64,000 nt of DNA from Chionoecetes opilio (GCA_016584305.1 JACEEZ010003535.1:22501-86500); one strand, 5' to 3'. Numbered from the stretch's first letter, positions 22,291-34,152 are shown. Translations and numbers: made by a program. Notes: a model not told the origin generated them from the letters alone.

Positions 22291-24319
22291 TTTTTTTTTT
22301 TATTATTATTTTTCATATTTTTAGATTTGTTGATATTTTTTTTTTACTTACTTATTACGTGGAATTGGTGTTTGTTGTTTGGGTACACATTAAATCACAC
22401 CTTGAACCGCGTCTAGTAGGTCCCCATCATAGCAGTGAGTCACTACAGCACTGCACAAAGCTTTAAAGGAATCATTGATCGTCTAAAAGAAGCTATAGTT
22501 ATAATACTAATACTTTTCTTAAGTAACACTAACCTTTATATATCATTGCATTGGTTGTGGTCCTTGACACTGAGACCACCAAACCCGTGGCTGGAGATGG
22601 GAGAATGAGGCAGCCTTCAAGTGTCTTCTGGGTCTCCTTACCTGCCCAACCACTGCTTCACCTGAGGCAGCGTTGTAAGCATCCCTGCAATCAAAGGTAG
22701 GTCTACTAATCACTAATCATGGCTTCCACCAACACATCACATGAAAAATATCATATTTACATCACATGCACTATTGTTTGATTATAAACACTGATCTTAC
22801 TCACACTGTATCTTTATTGGCAGGAGAAATGTGCAGTGAAGTCATTACTGGAGCCAAACATTTTTTGTCAGGAGATAGTACTGGAGGAAGGAGGAGCTGC
22901 AAAAGACTTCAGCCAAGGGCATTAGTTCCTGGGTTCCTGAGTTGTAAGGGGGTGGACATCCTAACACCCTAACACCCTAACCTAAGGAAAACACTGCTAT
23001 GGGTACTTTACATGCTGCATTCTTGTACGTTGCTGGAGCTCCTGCGATGTCTGGCAGTCCCGCGACGGCTTGCAAAACTTACCTGAAAATTGAAATGATT
23101 GTCACACTTAATTACTTTGCCCAATACATACAAGGGGGGGGGGGGGACAAGGAGCCACTCAATTACAGATCAGTCTCTCTAACCAGGGTGGTAGGGTAGT
23201 TATGTGAGACAATAGTTAAGACACAGATGGAATTAGTATCTGGAGTTCATGTTAGACAGACCATTCAGATTCCCAGGTGGGAGTTGCTGTGTCTTGACTC
23301 TGCAATGCCTCACCTTAATAGAATGACTCACGGGGGACATACAAGGGAGAGAGGGATGGGTGGACGGAGCTTGATTGGTTTTGTAGAAAGTGTTTGACAA
23401 GGTTTCCTACAAGAGGTGGTTGTGGTAATTTGAGTATGAAGGAGAAATGGATAGGAATGTCTTGGAATGGATGAAGAACTTGCTTAAAAATGCATGTGTT
23501 ACAGATCACAACAAGATTCCTACACATGGGAGTGATGCCAATGTCTTAGAACATCTGTTTGACAACTTATGAAAGTTTGAGATTGAACAGCAAACAACCA
23601 AACCTCCCAGTGTGATGATGGTTGTGTTGCACTTGGTCATTTCCTATTTAATACTACTAAAAGACAAATAGTTTGAGCACATGCACACCCTTCAGTTTGT
23701 ATGTGAGCATCTACACTTGATAACAAGGAAAAAAAGTATTTTATTTATTTATTTATTTTATTTGAGATTATTAATGATTATATTTTGTTATAGATTATTT
23801 AGTTTAGATTATTCAGCAGAGATGATATGTTCCTCACTGCTGTGTAAAGGCTCCTAAAGAGGCTACAGACTGTCAAGAGATGGTCAAAATCTTACCTAAC
23901 CCAGCTATTCTACCATAAGAAGAATCACTTTGATCAACTTGAATAAATCCTGTAGTTGAACAGCATGACAGTAATTGTCTGATGTATAGACATTAAAATT
24001 CAGGTTATCCCACAAAGACACGAGGCTGACTTTAGTGGTTGATGAGATTCCCTTAAGCAAGCCATTGTTTGATTATAAAGGTGGAAATGTTGCTGGCTTG
24101 GCATGCAACAGTTTACCCCTTGAGACCCAGAACGTAATTTCCATTGTAATTTGGGTGCCATTAGATAATTTTTAGTGAATATAAGCACAATTTTTCAGAT
24201 ATGACCTGTTTAGTATCCTTTTCCACTAACTAATTTGGGATATTAAGTGACTTTTCTAAATTTTATGACTCGACATCATACAATTTTTTATAGTAAAGGA
24301 AAGATCTGGGCGTGAAGGG

Positions 24320-24683
24320 GTTAATTAAGCCATTGTTTGATGATAAAGGTGGGAATGTTGCTGGCTTGGCATGCAACAGTTTAATTAAGCCATTGTTTGA
24401 TTATAAGGGTGGGAATGTTGCTGGCTTGGCATGCAACAGTTTAATTAAGCCATTGTTTGATGATAAAGGTTGGAATGTTGCTGGCTTGGCGTGCAACAGT
24501 TTAATTAAGCCATTGTTTGATTATAAAGGTGGGAATGTTGCTGGCTTGGCATGCAACAGTTTAATTAAGCCATTGTTTGATTATAAAGGTGGGAATGTTG
24601 CTGGCTTGGCATGCAACAGTTTAATTAAGCCATTGTTTGATTATAAAGGTGGGAATGTTGCTGGCTTGGCATGCAACAGTTTA
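24320..24683 (+). repeat. 60-bp tandem array, six units (unit A)
   Basis: Six consecutive 60-bp units of TTAATTAAGCCATTGTTTGA plus a GTGGGAATGTTGCTGGCTTG part and GCATGCAACAG. A stray single unit occurs at 24051-24112. Because 60 is divisible by three the array is open in one frame (24312-24716), producing a 20-residue peptide repeat; I see no evidence that it is expressed. Confidence 0.95.
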
Positions 24684-25444
24684 AGGCTACAACAAGAGCT
24701 TCTGCTTGCATGCTGAGTAGCCAGTGTCTGCACAAAACTCAAGGATGTTGTGCATGTGACGCCTATAAAGTGTATTGATGCTGAAACTTTGACATTATAA
24801 AACAGGTCATCATTGGTTTAGAGAGATAGGGTGAAAAGCAGTAGCTGTTATAACGGATAATAATGCAATCCATAAGAAAGTTGTGTCATTCTTTGCTAGT
24901 CCCCCAAGGCTCTCACTTGTTGATCCTCTCCCTGAACTGAAACAAAGGCCTCTTTTTTCATATTTGACTCTGTTCGTCAATAAACCCCATCACACCCAGA
25001 TCTTTCCTTTGCTATAAAAACATTTCTGTTGTCGAGCCATAAAATTACGAAAAGTAACTGAATATACCAAATTATTTAGTCGACAAGGATACTAAACAGG
25101 TTATATCTATAAAATATTGTTTATATTAATTAATATTCGTCTATAGGTAGCCAAATTATAATGCAAATTATGTAATGGGTCTCAAGAGGTTAATAGGCAT
25201 AAAAAATAAGTGGCTGGGCAAAACTATTCTGGCAAATGCATGAGTTCCCCATCATTTAACATTTATGAAAATAACAGTCAAAGATTGATATTCAGGGTGC
25301 CCCATTGACCACTCTACACAAGCTTCACACCCTGGCACCACGCTCCCTTTTAAAACATGGATATAACTTCACAAAATACTTTACAAAAACTCTTTTCCAT
25401 CTAATCAGAAAGGACTAAATGTAACTTTGAGCCCTGCAAATTTA

Positions 25445-25864
25445 CAGTGAAGACATGATGCAAGCACTGCTAGCCTTAGAGAAACAGAGATGTTTGACAA
25501 ACTTTGCAAAATACATGCCTACATTTCACACCTGGAGGACAATACTCACCACACTGAAGAGATGGCGAGGCAGGCGCTTCAGTGCGAGCTACGGATTGCC
25601 TCAAGCACGTCAGCTTGCTGTAACAAAATATTTATATGGCAGGAGTCCAGTGTCCCCGAGCAGAGTGGTGGCGGTGAGGAAAGTGGAGTTTCGGGCATTC
25701 TTGAAGAGAATAACCTTCCGTCCGATAGTCCCCCCAACACCCCTCTGCCGGAGCCACTGGACCCCCGCAGGTGGAGGCCCGGGGGCGGCGCACCCCTGGC
25801 CCGGAGGAGTGAGGGCCAGTACGTGGTGCCCCGCCCTGTGAAGACGACGTGCCCGCACTAACAC
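25445..25864 (+). other. Unrecognised overlapping open frames (unit A), doubtful
   Basis: Two overlapping frames (25455-25841 and 25490-25861) follow an acceptor-like TTTACAG at 25441-25447. The first part is ordinary in composition and the end becomes Pro/Gly-rich. Unit B keeps a related sequence (47487-47962) but with small indels that change frame, which argues against constraint. I recognise no domain. It could be an exon remnant or chance. Confidence 0.2.
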
Positions 25865-27429
25865 AACAGCTCACAGCTCATTCAGCTTCGGCGGCTACAC
25901 TCTGAAACAAAGACACACACTTAATTAATGCAAGATTCTAAACAGTATACACATTCACCATCACAAAAAATGGGTCCAAAAAATACATATTATATATTAG
26001 TCTGCCCTTCCCCAAGACTCGTTTTCTTTTACGTAAGGTAGAACATACGACTGTAAGAAAATAGGGAAGCTACAAACAGTCTAGAGAGAGTACAGTATTA
26101 TTAGACTGGCTAAAAGAGGCCGTGAGACTTCTACACGTGGTAGTTCCTGTTACTTATAAACATTACCTGTCCTACATAACACGACCTACTTCACACTACC
26201 TTCTACAACCAAATATTTTCTTTTTTATTTGTAAAGTAACTGTAATTATCGAAAATAATCAAATTATATACGTAGGCCTACTGAATATTCATTATTCCTC
26301 TACCTTCATTTTTGACTTGATTATGTTTGATCTTGTTTAGTTTGCCCCACTATTGCGTGAAATCCTGTAGACCCTCCATTCATCTCTCTTATTTCACTGG
26401 TTTCACAGCTTAACTGCTGCCCTGATACATGTTACAGGCAACATCGAGGCACTAGCTTTCCATGAGAACACTGACAAGTAATAATAGTTACTCAAAAGCT
26501 TAAAATATCCACGTCAAAAAGTTCAGTGTGTTCAATGTGGCGCGACATTAAATTCATGTTTTAACGCCTCACGCCTTCACATGCCATGCCCCCGCCTATA
26601 ACATCACGCCCACCGGGTCATAGGCTCACTCTCTTCCCTCACTAGGCCTATCCTACATGGCTACAGCAATAGTTATCAGCCACTTTGTAGAAGTTCACCT
26701 GTGCGCGTCCTGCCGCCTGCACCGCCGCTCACATGCCCATCATGCAACACGGGGCGTTTTTTTAGGATATAATTCATTTGAAAAAAATGCGAATTAACGT
26801 GATATTATTAATTCTAAGTTTATAATAATGAAACTATATGCTCGAAAATTGATTGATTGAATTAAGTAAACCTTTATAGTTTACTAGCCGCAAAGCCGCC
26901 CTCCGGGCGGACTTTTTGGCTAGCTCCTGCGGAGGGCTATTGGTGGGCCTTCGGCCCACCAAACACAGACTCTCCAGATAGCCCCTTCTAGCTTTCCTGA
27001 AATCATGAATGTAGAAATGTATGTATTAACGCCAACCCCCTATCTATTCCCTCACCCATCACCCATCACCCCTCACTCATTCACTCACCCATCACCCCAC
27101 CAGTGCTTCCATTTTAGGGTATTACACCCTAAACTAGGGTAATGAGACCCCTTCTAGGGTAGCGGTTAAGGTAATGCATAATCTAGATTCTGGAGTAATT
27201 CTAGGGTAATCAGGTGTTTGTCAGTTTTTTAAAATTCAAATTCAAAGGATTCATTGACGTAAAATCAGTGTTTAATTTTCATTTTCTATACACACGAAAC
27301 TTTATTTATGTAAGGCTAGCGGAAATCTACTGGTGTCACCCTTCATAGATCCCCGTTTTCTGTCTCTGATCTGGGCGGGTTTAGTGTTGCCAGATGACGA
27401 AAATTTTCACCAGATGACGAAAATTGGTG

Positions 27430-27765
27430 AATTTTCTAAGACAAAGTCAGTTGCCAGTTTTATTATTGCAAATGACCCAATCGAAAAGTCTGCACGGAAA
27501 ATTGAGCTTCGGGTGTGTGCTTTTCTATCAGAACATCACTTGCCCATTTCCTTATGTGAACCCTTACTACCTAGACCTCCTAAAAGCCATGTTTCCTGAT
27601 GCGATGTCTTTAAAAAAAGTAAAACTATGGAAGCAAAGAGCCTCAAACATAATAAGACAAGTGTTTGGAAAGCATTTTCGATCGGCACTGAACTCTTTGG
27701 AATCTTACGTGAAAGGCTTTTTTTCTGTAATTATAGATGAGACAACAGACAGGAGTACAACCACA
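27430..27765 (+). pseudogene. hAT transposase N-terminal core fragment
   Basis: Across two frames with a shift near 27540-27570, the translation shows an acidic/hydrophobic segment with CAFLSEHHLPISL, then FPDAMSLKKVKLWKQR and FFSVIIDETTDRSTT. The last is the first catalytic-Asp region of hAT transposases (consensus .S...DESTD). After about 27765 the frame enters unrelated repeat sequence, so the rest of the catalytic domain is gone. It sits inside the hAT element 27101-29534, in sense with its left end. Confidence 0.8.
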
Positions 27766-27902
27766 GAGTTATACACTACCGGTAGAGATCGCATAGGGGG
27801 GCATCAGCTGAAGCAACCGGGAGTGGCTCGGCCGCCATCAAACCATGATACGCTGCGGCCACAGAGGGTGCTCCGGCCCACACGACATGTTGTACTCTTA
27901 CA

Positions 27903-28180
27903 TGATATTATCAAACTACCAGATTATATCTAGGAAAACTGAACCTATCATCGTCTTCACAAGACATTACTCCACATCATGAATATTAATTTAATACAAT
28001 AAGCTATACCTAGAATAAGATAATGACAGCAAAATGAAATAGTGCATAAACATTTTTTTTCACCTTCCTTGCTTCAACTCCCTATTATTCCAGTAATTTT
28101 GCATGCATTCAATGTTCATTCACTGTCTCGGAATCAGCATATTTTTCTGATTCTGCTGGTATATGACACGTACCAATGCA
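27903..28180 (+). repeat. Direct repeat copy 1 (partner 28366-28630)
   Basis: Both copies run from a TATCAA then CTACCAGAT motif through TAGAATAAGATAATGA and ATAGTGCATAAACATTTT to CACTGTCTCGGAATCA. They are about 80% alike by eye and noncoding. Confidence 0.85.
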
Positions 28181-28365
28181 AAAATAAGTAGATGCTAAAA
28201 AATTGCCATGAACAGAAAACTTGCGACGGAGCAGCTTTTCGCCGTGGTGAGCGTCGCTTCCGCAGCCTCGTCGGTCCTATTGCCCTCGCCCAGGGTTTAT
28301 TACCCTCACCTCCCAGTTACAGATTAGAGGGAGATGCTTGACATCACACTGGTATGTTCGGTGTT

Positions 28366-28630
28366 ATCAAGCTACCAGATGATATTTAGAAAATACTGAA
28401 CCTACCATCGTGTTCACGAGACATTGCTGCATATCATGAGCATAAATTAATTAGAGTAAGTCATACCTAGAATAAGATAATGAACGTAAAATAAAATAGT
28501 GCATAAACATTTTCTCTCCATTTTTTGCTTCAACTCGCTATTATTTCTATAATTTTGCTTGCATTGAATTTCCATTCACTGTCTCGGAATCAACACATTT
28601 TCCCGATTCCGTTGGTATGTGACACATCAA
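28366..28630 (+). repeat. Direct repeat copy 2 (partner 27903-28180)
   Basis: Second copy as described for 27903-28180; it abuts the 3' end of the LINE fragment at about 28635. Confidence 0.85.
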
Positions 28631-28634
28631 TCAA

Positions 28635-29288
28635 TCAGTCATTGGGGGCATACGCCGGGGGGCGCGTCGCCTCGCCCACCCTACGACGCCACTCCCGGGG
28701 GTCACCACGCGCGAGTTCCCATGCAGGCTCCTTTCCCATACCAAGCAGCTCTCGACAAGAAACATCAACTGGCCCCAGCCACAAGCCTTGTGGGCGCCCC
28801 CTTGGCCTCCTCCACGCCGGATTGTCTCTTACAGATACAACCCGATGGGAAGGATCGGTTTCAGGGTAGCGTGCCACATGCCCATATAGCCGAAGTTGGC
28901 GCTGACGTACTATGCAGGTAATAGGCCTCGATTCAGTCTCACGGTGCAATCGCTGATTTGACACGTAATCATCCCAGCGATACCCCATGATTCTGCGAAG
29001 ACACTTATTACCAAAGGCATTGATTCGTCTCTTCAAGTCACTATTTAGTGTCCATGTCTCACAACCATAGAGTAAGACAGGGATCACAAGTGACTTGAAG
29101 ATCCGGATCTTTGTCCTCCTGCACAGGTACTGACAACGCCAAATACTCCCGCTGAGCGAGTCCATAACACCGTGGGCTATGCCAATCCGCCGTAAGGCTT
29201 CTTGACGTGACCCGCCGTCATTATGGATTGCGCTACCAGTATGTAAACTTCGTTCACCCCCACAACGCTTAGTCACTAGAATCTCCAA
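28635..29288 (-). pseudogene. 5'-truncated LINE ORF2 C-terminus, open frame
   Basis: The frame reads FKSLVIPVLLYGCETWTLNS, an INAFGNKCLRRIMGYRW segment, RLHRETESRP, RQRQLRLYGHVARYP and a Trp/Arg-rich end. These are the connection and C-terminal regions of many endonuclease-type LINE RT proteins (LYGCETW.L, AFE.KCLRRI, LR..GH..R). It is open for 217 residues, but RT proper and endonuclease are missing. It is inserted within the hAT element 27101-29534, so it is younger than that element or was carried with it. Confidence 0.82.
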
Positions 29289-29345
29289 ACACCTGGACTT
29301 GCTTGCCAGAGACTAAAAATATGGATTTCACTACTCCTTTTTCTT

Positions 29346-29348
<3 letters not shown>

Positions 29349-29430
<82 letters not shown>
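29349..29430 (+). repeat. (TA)n microsatellite
   Basis: TA repeats near the right end of the hAT element. Confidence 0.95.
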
Positions 29431-29431
<1 letters not shown>

Positions 29432-29910
29432 ATCGAATATACAGTCGAGCCGATTATGTAGGGTAAAACGTAAGAATTTAGGGTAAAATTGACTTGACTC
29501 TAGGGTAAGTTCAGCGGAGCTCATGGAAGGCCTGCACCCCACACCCATTACCCTTCACCCTACCCATTCACTCACCCATTACCCATCACCCTACATCAAG
29601 GTTTCCTCAATTCTCGTAACCCACTTTTTTTCACAATTCTCGCTAATAGGCTGCTAAAAAAAAAAAAAAAAGTGATTGGATCATCTCATACGTGGGCTTA
29701 AAACCTTCCCCTGGTCGACCCGGTTCCAAAACTGTGCCATATGAGGGGATTGCGCCACGGGGGGCGGCACCTATCGCGGACACACAAACAGACACACACA
29801 CAGACACACACACTTTCGCTTATATTATTATAGATTTATCAGTTAGGTAGGCTAGACCAGTGCTCTTCAACCTGTTTTGATGTCGATTATTATTTTTTTT
29901 TCTTTTTTCG

Positions 29911-29914
<4 letters not shown>

Positions 29915-30005
<91 letters not shown>

Positions 30006-30011
30006 ATAGTT

Positions 30012-30084
<73 letters not shown>

Positions 30085-30095
30085 ATATATATATG

Positions 30096-30126
<31 letters not shown>

Positions 30127-30134
30127 ATATATAA

Positions 30135-30165
<31 letters not shown>

Positions 30166-30166
30166 C

Positions 30167-30228
<62 letters not shown>
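29915..30228 (+). repeat. Long (TA)n tract (unit A)
   Basis: About 310 bp of mostly TA repeats. The unit B counterpart at 48870-49022 is about half as long, showing length instability. A short (GA)n(GT)n tract follows. Confidence 0.97.
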
Positions 30229-30233
<5 letters not shown>

Positions 30234-30335
30234 TTTGGCCTCCCCATTTTCAATTTTCTGGGTACGCCACTGTGTATAACTACATAGAGAGAGGGAGAGA
30301 GAGAGAGAGAGAATGTGTGTGTGTGTGTGTATGCT

Positions 30336-31279
30336 ATAGGTGCCTTGCACTGATGTCACGTGCAAGGCACCATAAGGTGCCTTGCACGTGACGTCACAGC
30401 CCTCGTTGTGGCTGCGACAGGCGCGGGAGATGCGACCTGGAAAACCAACAAATTCCACTTGCCGCCCGTGTTTGCCAGCTTATGGTAATTTTCCCCTACA
30501 AAATATATGTTTATCAGTATAAAAGATATACTGTTATCTTCAGAAATGTTAGTTCTATAATATTATCAAATAAAAAACCGTAAAACACTAAATTAATACC
30601 ATTATGAGACTCTCAAGAAATATACATGAACTTAATATTCACCAGCGCCAGCTCCCATTTAATATTTAGCGGGATAACTTTTTACATGGAGAATATCAAT
30701 AGAAGCGGAATTTCATTAGCTTTCCATTGATATATTTTGTTATCTGATAAATTAATTAGAACCATGCATAAATTAGCGTTAACTAAATAAATAACATCAT
30801 GAAATCGGGTAATTTTTCACGATTGATGAGGTTATTTATTTAGTTAACGCCAATTTATGCATGCTGCTAATTCATTTATCAGATAACGAAATATATCAAT
30901 GGAAAGCTAATGAAATTCCGCTTCTATTGATATTCTCAATGTAAAAAGTTTTCCCGCAAAATATTAAATGGCGAAGAGTTTAATAGAATATTAAGTTCAT
31001 GCATATTTCTTGACAGTCTCATAATGGCATTTATTTAGCGTGTTTTACGGTTTTTTTATTTGATAATGTTACAAAACAAAAACATTTCCGAGGATGACAG
31101 TATACCTTTTATACTGATAAACATATATTTAGTAGGGGAAAATTACCATAAGCTGGCAAACACGGGCGGCAAGTGGAGTTTGTTGGTCCTCCAGCTCGCT
31201 CCGACGGCGGCATTTGGCTTGAAGACGGCGGCATTTGACTTGAAGACGCTAGATCGTGACGTCAGTGCAAGGCACCTAT
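30336..31279. mobile_element. 944-bp foldback element (unit A)
   Basis: The sequence from ATAGGTGCCTTGCACTGA to its complement ending GCAAGGCACCTAT is one large inverted repeat with arms of about 460 bp, roughly 90% identical, and a very short centre near 30812-30830. Matching landmarks in both arms include TTGCCGCCCGTGTTTGCCAG, CTACAAAATATATG-type, ATTATCAAATAAAAAA, CATTTAATATTT and CATAAATTAGCGTTAACTA. There is no coding capacity. The structure is that of a foldback transposon or a long-TIR MITE. It is also in unit B, so it predates the duplication. Confidence 0.92.
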
Positions 31280-32090
31280 TGGCCAGTGAAGTGAATTAGT
31301 TTTGTGTATATTTGGCGACTTCTTACTCTAACTCTGTCCTGCAACATGGCAGTGATCTGTTTCATAGTATAGTGATACATTACCTGCGAATAGTTTTCGG
31401 CAACTGCCTTACTTAGTAAATGTAAGTGATTTACATAGGGCTCTGTGTCATACATATGGTCACTAAGATTAGAGAATCTTTTACTGACATAAGTCTGTAA
31501 GACTGCACTTACCACGTTATGGAAGTCCACTCTCCCCAATGTAAAATGTGGAGCTTTTGTACTGGCCATAATTTCTCTAAAAAGTTTTTCACTTGTTATA
31601 CATATATCTATTACGTCGTCTGTATGATATATTAATCCTCCTTTGCTTTTAAGATAGATAAGGGAGTGGATGGAGGAGGCAGTGGCGTCTCTTAAGATAA
31701 AGCGTCAATACAGGCTTCGCAATGCAAAGATTTTCCAAGACTGTGCATGACGAAGTCGGCAATGTAGGCAACAATTATGTTGGAGCACTTTGATAGGTGT
31801 GAAGCAGTGGGAATCTACACGTAATCATTTTCCTCTGTATTATCTGCATGTACTTTAGTTGTTTCATCTTTAACTCTGCTTTTCACAAGATAAGTGATTA
31901 TAATCTTTACAGAATGCTGAGTCACTGCAGCATTACACTGGCTAGTTACAGTTAGTATATTGGTACAGTTACCAGGGGGAGGCAGTTACCACTCGCAATA
32001 TCTAGCATATCATTATGTACCAGCAACTTCTTATAGGCAGCAGAAAACTGTCTAACTGTGGGATTATTATTGCATCCGCCATATGCCTAA
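31276..32090 (-). pseudogene. P-element/THAP9-like transposase C-terminal fragment (unit A)
   Basis: Read downward from 32090 the minus strand shows GGCNNNPTVRQFSAAYKKLL and a GNC motif, then SHLSKCSNIIVAYIADFV followed by LHCEACIDAL, and finally KSKGGLIYHTDDVIDIC. It ends in a Lys/Arg-rich stretch and a stop at 31276. This order (GG.N.NPT..QF..AY..L, then YI.GF....C..C..AL, then GGL..P..DV...C) is characteristic of P-element-like THAP-type transposases. Lesions are in-frame stops near 31958, 31815 and 31692 and a frameshift near 31690. The last 294 nt (31276-31569) is open. The DNA-binding THAP and most of the catalytic core are absent. Unit B has the same fragment with an extra stop. Confidence 0.85.
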
Positions 32091-32099
32091 AGTCTAGTG

Positions 32100-32560
32100 C
32101 ATGGTCAGGTCAGGGCTGAGCAAGGGAGCGGCTGTTGTCACCTGCTTTCTGCCAATGCCAGTATGGCCGCCGGCCGACCAGAATGACCTCACTTTTTCTG
32201 CGCCTCGGCCTCTCCTCTCATCCTACCTCCATGGTCCTAATAGTAGACAAGATATCTTTCCCCTAGCCTGTTCGTACCTAGAACTAAAATAGGTACCCAG
32301 ATATAAGCTCCGGCTTGGCACCCGCGTTCTGGGGTAAGAATATGTGTATGAAATGCTTGATGCCTGGCCTAATAACCCTGGCAGTTGATAGCCATAAAGC
32401 CCGAAGCCTTTCCAAGTCAGGACTTTTCTTATGCTATCATCAAGGATCTGTTGGCTCTACTATTGTGGTCTAAACAAAACAATCAACATAAGTTCCTATT
32501 TACTTAATAGTCTTCCTTCGATCCTACTCGTATGATGTGAGAATCAGGTCTTCCTCTTTC
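32100..32560. other. No recognised feature (unit A)
   Basis: Short frames on both strands match nothing I know. The region is conserved in unit B at 52354-52810 simply through duplication. It might include further decayed transposase. Confidence 0.3.
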
Positions 32561-32571
32561 CAAGCATGTCT

Positions 32572-32573
<2 letters not shown>

Positions 32574-32627
<54 letters not shown>

Positions 32628-32629
32628 CC
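32574..32629 (+). repeat. (CA)n microsatellite (unit A)
   Basis: CA repeats, much shorter than the unit B counterpart (52830-52952). Confidence 0.97.
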
Positions 32630-33050
32630 CAAAAAAAAAAAAAAGGAATGGATATGTAGATGAAGTAGCTTTGGATAAAGAATAAGAAAATGACCAAGTG
32701 ATGATTAAAGATCTCATGACACAAAATCACGAAAGTTCGCTGTCCTTCTCCTACGTGCGATTAAAATAAGATGAACTTGAAGCTCATACTAACTCAAATA
32801 ATTTCACCGTAAGGACATCACCAAACACACATCGTTATTTGGGTACTCATGATTGTTTAGTACAGTATATAATATAATATAATCCTTTAAGCCCACTATC
32901 TTTCGTATGAGTTTTTTCGTAACCTCTAGCATGATATTTTCTCATCAATATCAGATCGACTCCCTCACATGTCATCATCTTATATAATGGCCAATATTTT
33001 CTGCTGCATAAATAGCCAATGTTCTCTGATTCTTGGAAAATATTGATGTC

Positions 33051-34152
33051 TGTGAGGGCTGGGACGTAGAGGAATGAGGAATATGGAGGAACGAAGGATA
33101 AATGGGGAGAAGGCAGAAGGACTAAGGATGGTAGTGAGAGAGGGGAAGCAAAGGGTTTTCGCTGAGGGAACAGATCATTATCAGCGCCAGGAGGGGAGAA
33201 AAGGTTAGGCCTTAAACAGGAGAGACCTATAGAACAAGGGACTCACTGTTGAGTCAGTGGTGGGCTCCTCGCCCAAAGGCTGAAGGAGGAACGAGGACAG
33301 TACTTCACGCGGCTTCGGCGCGCGTTCATACGTGTGCACACTGTGTCGCGAACGTGATAGTATATTACTGCAGGAATAACTGCAGCGAGTAACCTCACGT
33401 CGAGTCGTGAGTAACGGGCGAGTAACCGCGACGCGTAGGAGACATCCTGCGTGCCAAGCCTGGCCCGCGTGCCTCGGCCGAGGCCCCCCCAGGATCCCCG
33501 GAGCAGGGCAGGACTCGCCCCACCTCTCTTCAGGGCCCTTGGGGAGCCACTGGGCGCTGGGGCCAGGCACTAGGGGCGGGCGTGGGCCGGAGGTGGAAAC
33601 TCTACGCGACTACGACGCCCTACTAGATACCTCCTTCAGGAGGCTTCCCCTGGGTTCCCCCTCGGAACCCCGGGGCATTACGAGGCACCTACAACAGGGC
33701 CTTAGGACCTCTGGGGTACCACATACCGGTCTTCCTGAAGGCGACGCAGCAGATGGTGATGTATTCACGTGATTGACAAGTGCATGATAGGGCAGGCGAT
33801 TAAGGAGGCCCCTGGGGGACCTGTATCAAGCCAGGGACTCTAGGGGGGACAGGGAGGGTCGCCCCGGCATAGCCGGGGCTATTGCTAGCCTGGGGAACCA
33901 AGCTCCCCGTATCTCCGAAGCTACGGGCACTGCCCCGTTGTACCTTCCGGTACAAGGAGATAAAGCCCAACCCAGCACCTTCAGGTAGAGGTGCCGGGGT
34001 TATTTGTCATGCCACGCCAGCGACCGATTGGATAGAACCTTAGCGGGTTTGGGGGGGGAGCTAAAACAGGAGCTACATTAACACCCCCCCGTTGAGCCCG
34101 CGTACGCAATTTCCCTCCCCCCTTCGGGAGTAGGGCGGCGTGGGGCTTAACA
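33051..34152. mobile_element. Putative solo LTR, 1.1 kb, unit A only
   Basis: The block starts TGTGAGGGCT, ends GGGGCTTAACA and is flanked by a 5-bp direct repeat ATGTC (33046-33050, 34153-34157). Unit B runs through the site without it (around 53365). TG...CA ends with short inverted TGT/ACA and a 5-bp duplication are LTR-like. The interior is GC-rich in the second half and has no retroviral domain, so a solo LTR is the simplest reading. Orientation is unknown. Confidence 0.7.

Larger units (their letters stand above)
27101..29534 (+). mobile_element. 2.4-kb hAT element with 8-bp TSD, containing a LINE fragment
   Basis: A perfect 8-bp direct repeat CACCCCAC (27093-27100, 29535-29542) borders the element. 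The ends CAGTGCTTCCAT and (other strand) CAGGCCTTCCAT are inverted repeats, and AGGGTAA motifs are scattered near both ends. Part of a hAT transposase is encoded at about 27440-27760, and a LINE fragment lies at 28635-29288. A direct repeat of about 260 bp occupies 27903-28180 and 28366-28630. Confidence 0.88.
26883..29833. mobile_element. 2.95-kb composite insertion present only in unit A
   Basis: Unit B reads straight from CCTTTATAGTTT into ATTTATCAGTTAGG (48760-48790), whereas unit A has this block between those sequences. It starts ACTAGCCGCAAAGCCGCC and ends in a CACACACAGA-rich stretch and TTATATTATTATAG. The outer element accounts for about 0.5 kb; the hAT element 27101-29534 is nested in it. 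I could not classify the outer element. Confidence 0.8.

Noticed and set aside
24320..24683. CRISPR-like array of regular repeats
   Set aside because: Units are head-to-tail without unique spacers, in eukaryotic transposon-rich DNA; it is a tandem repeat.
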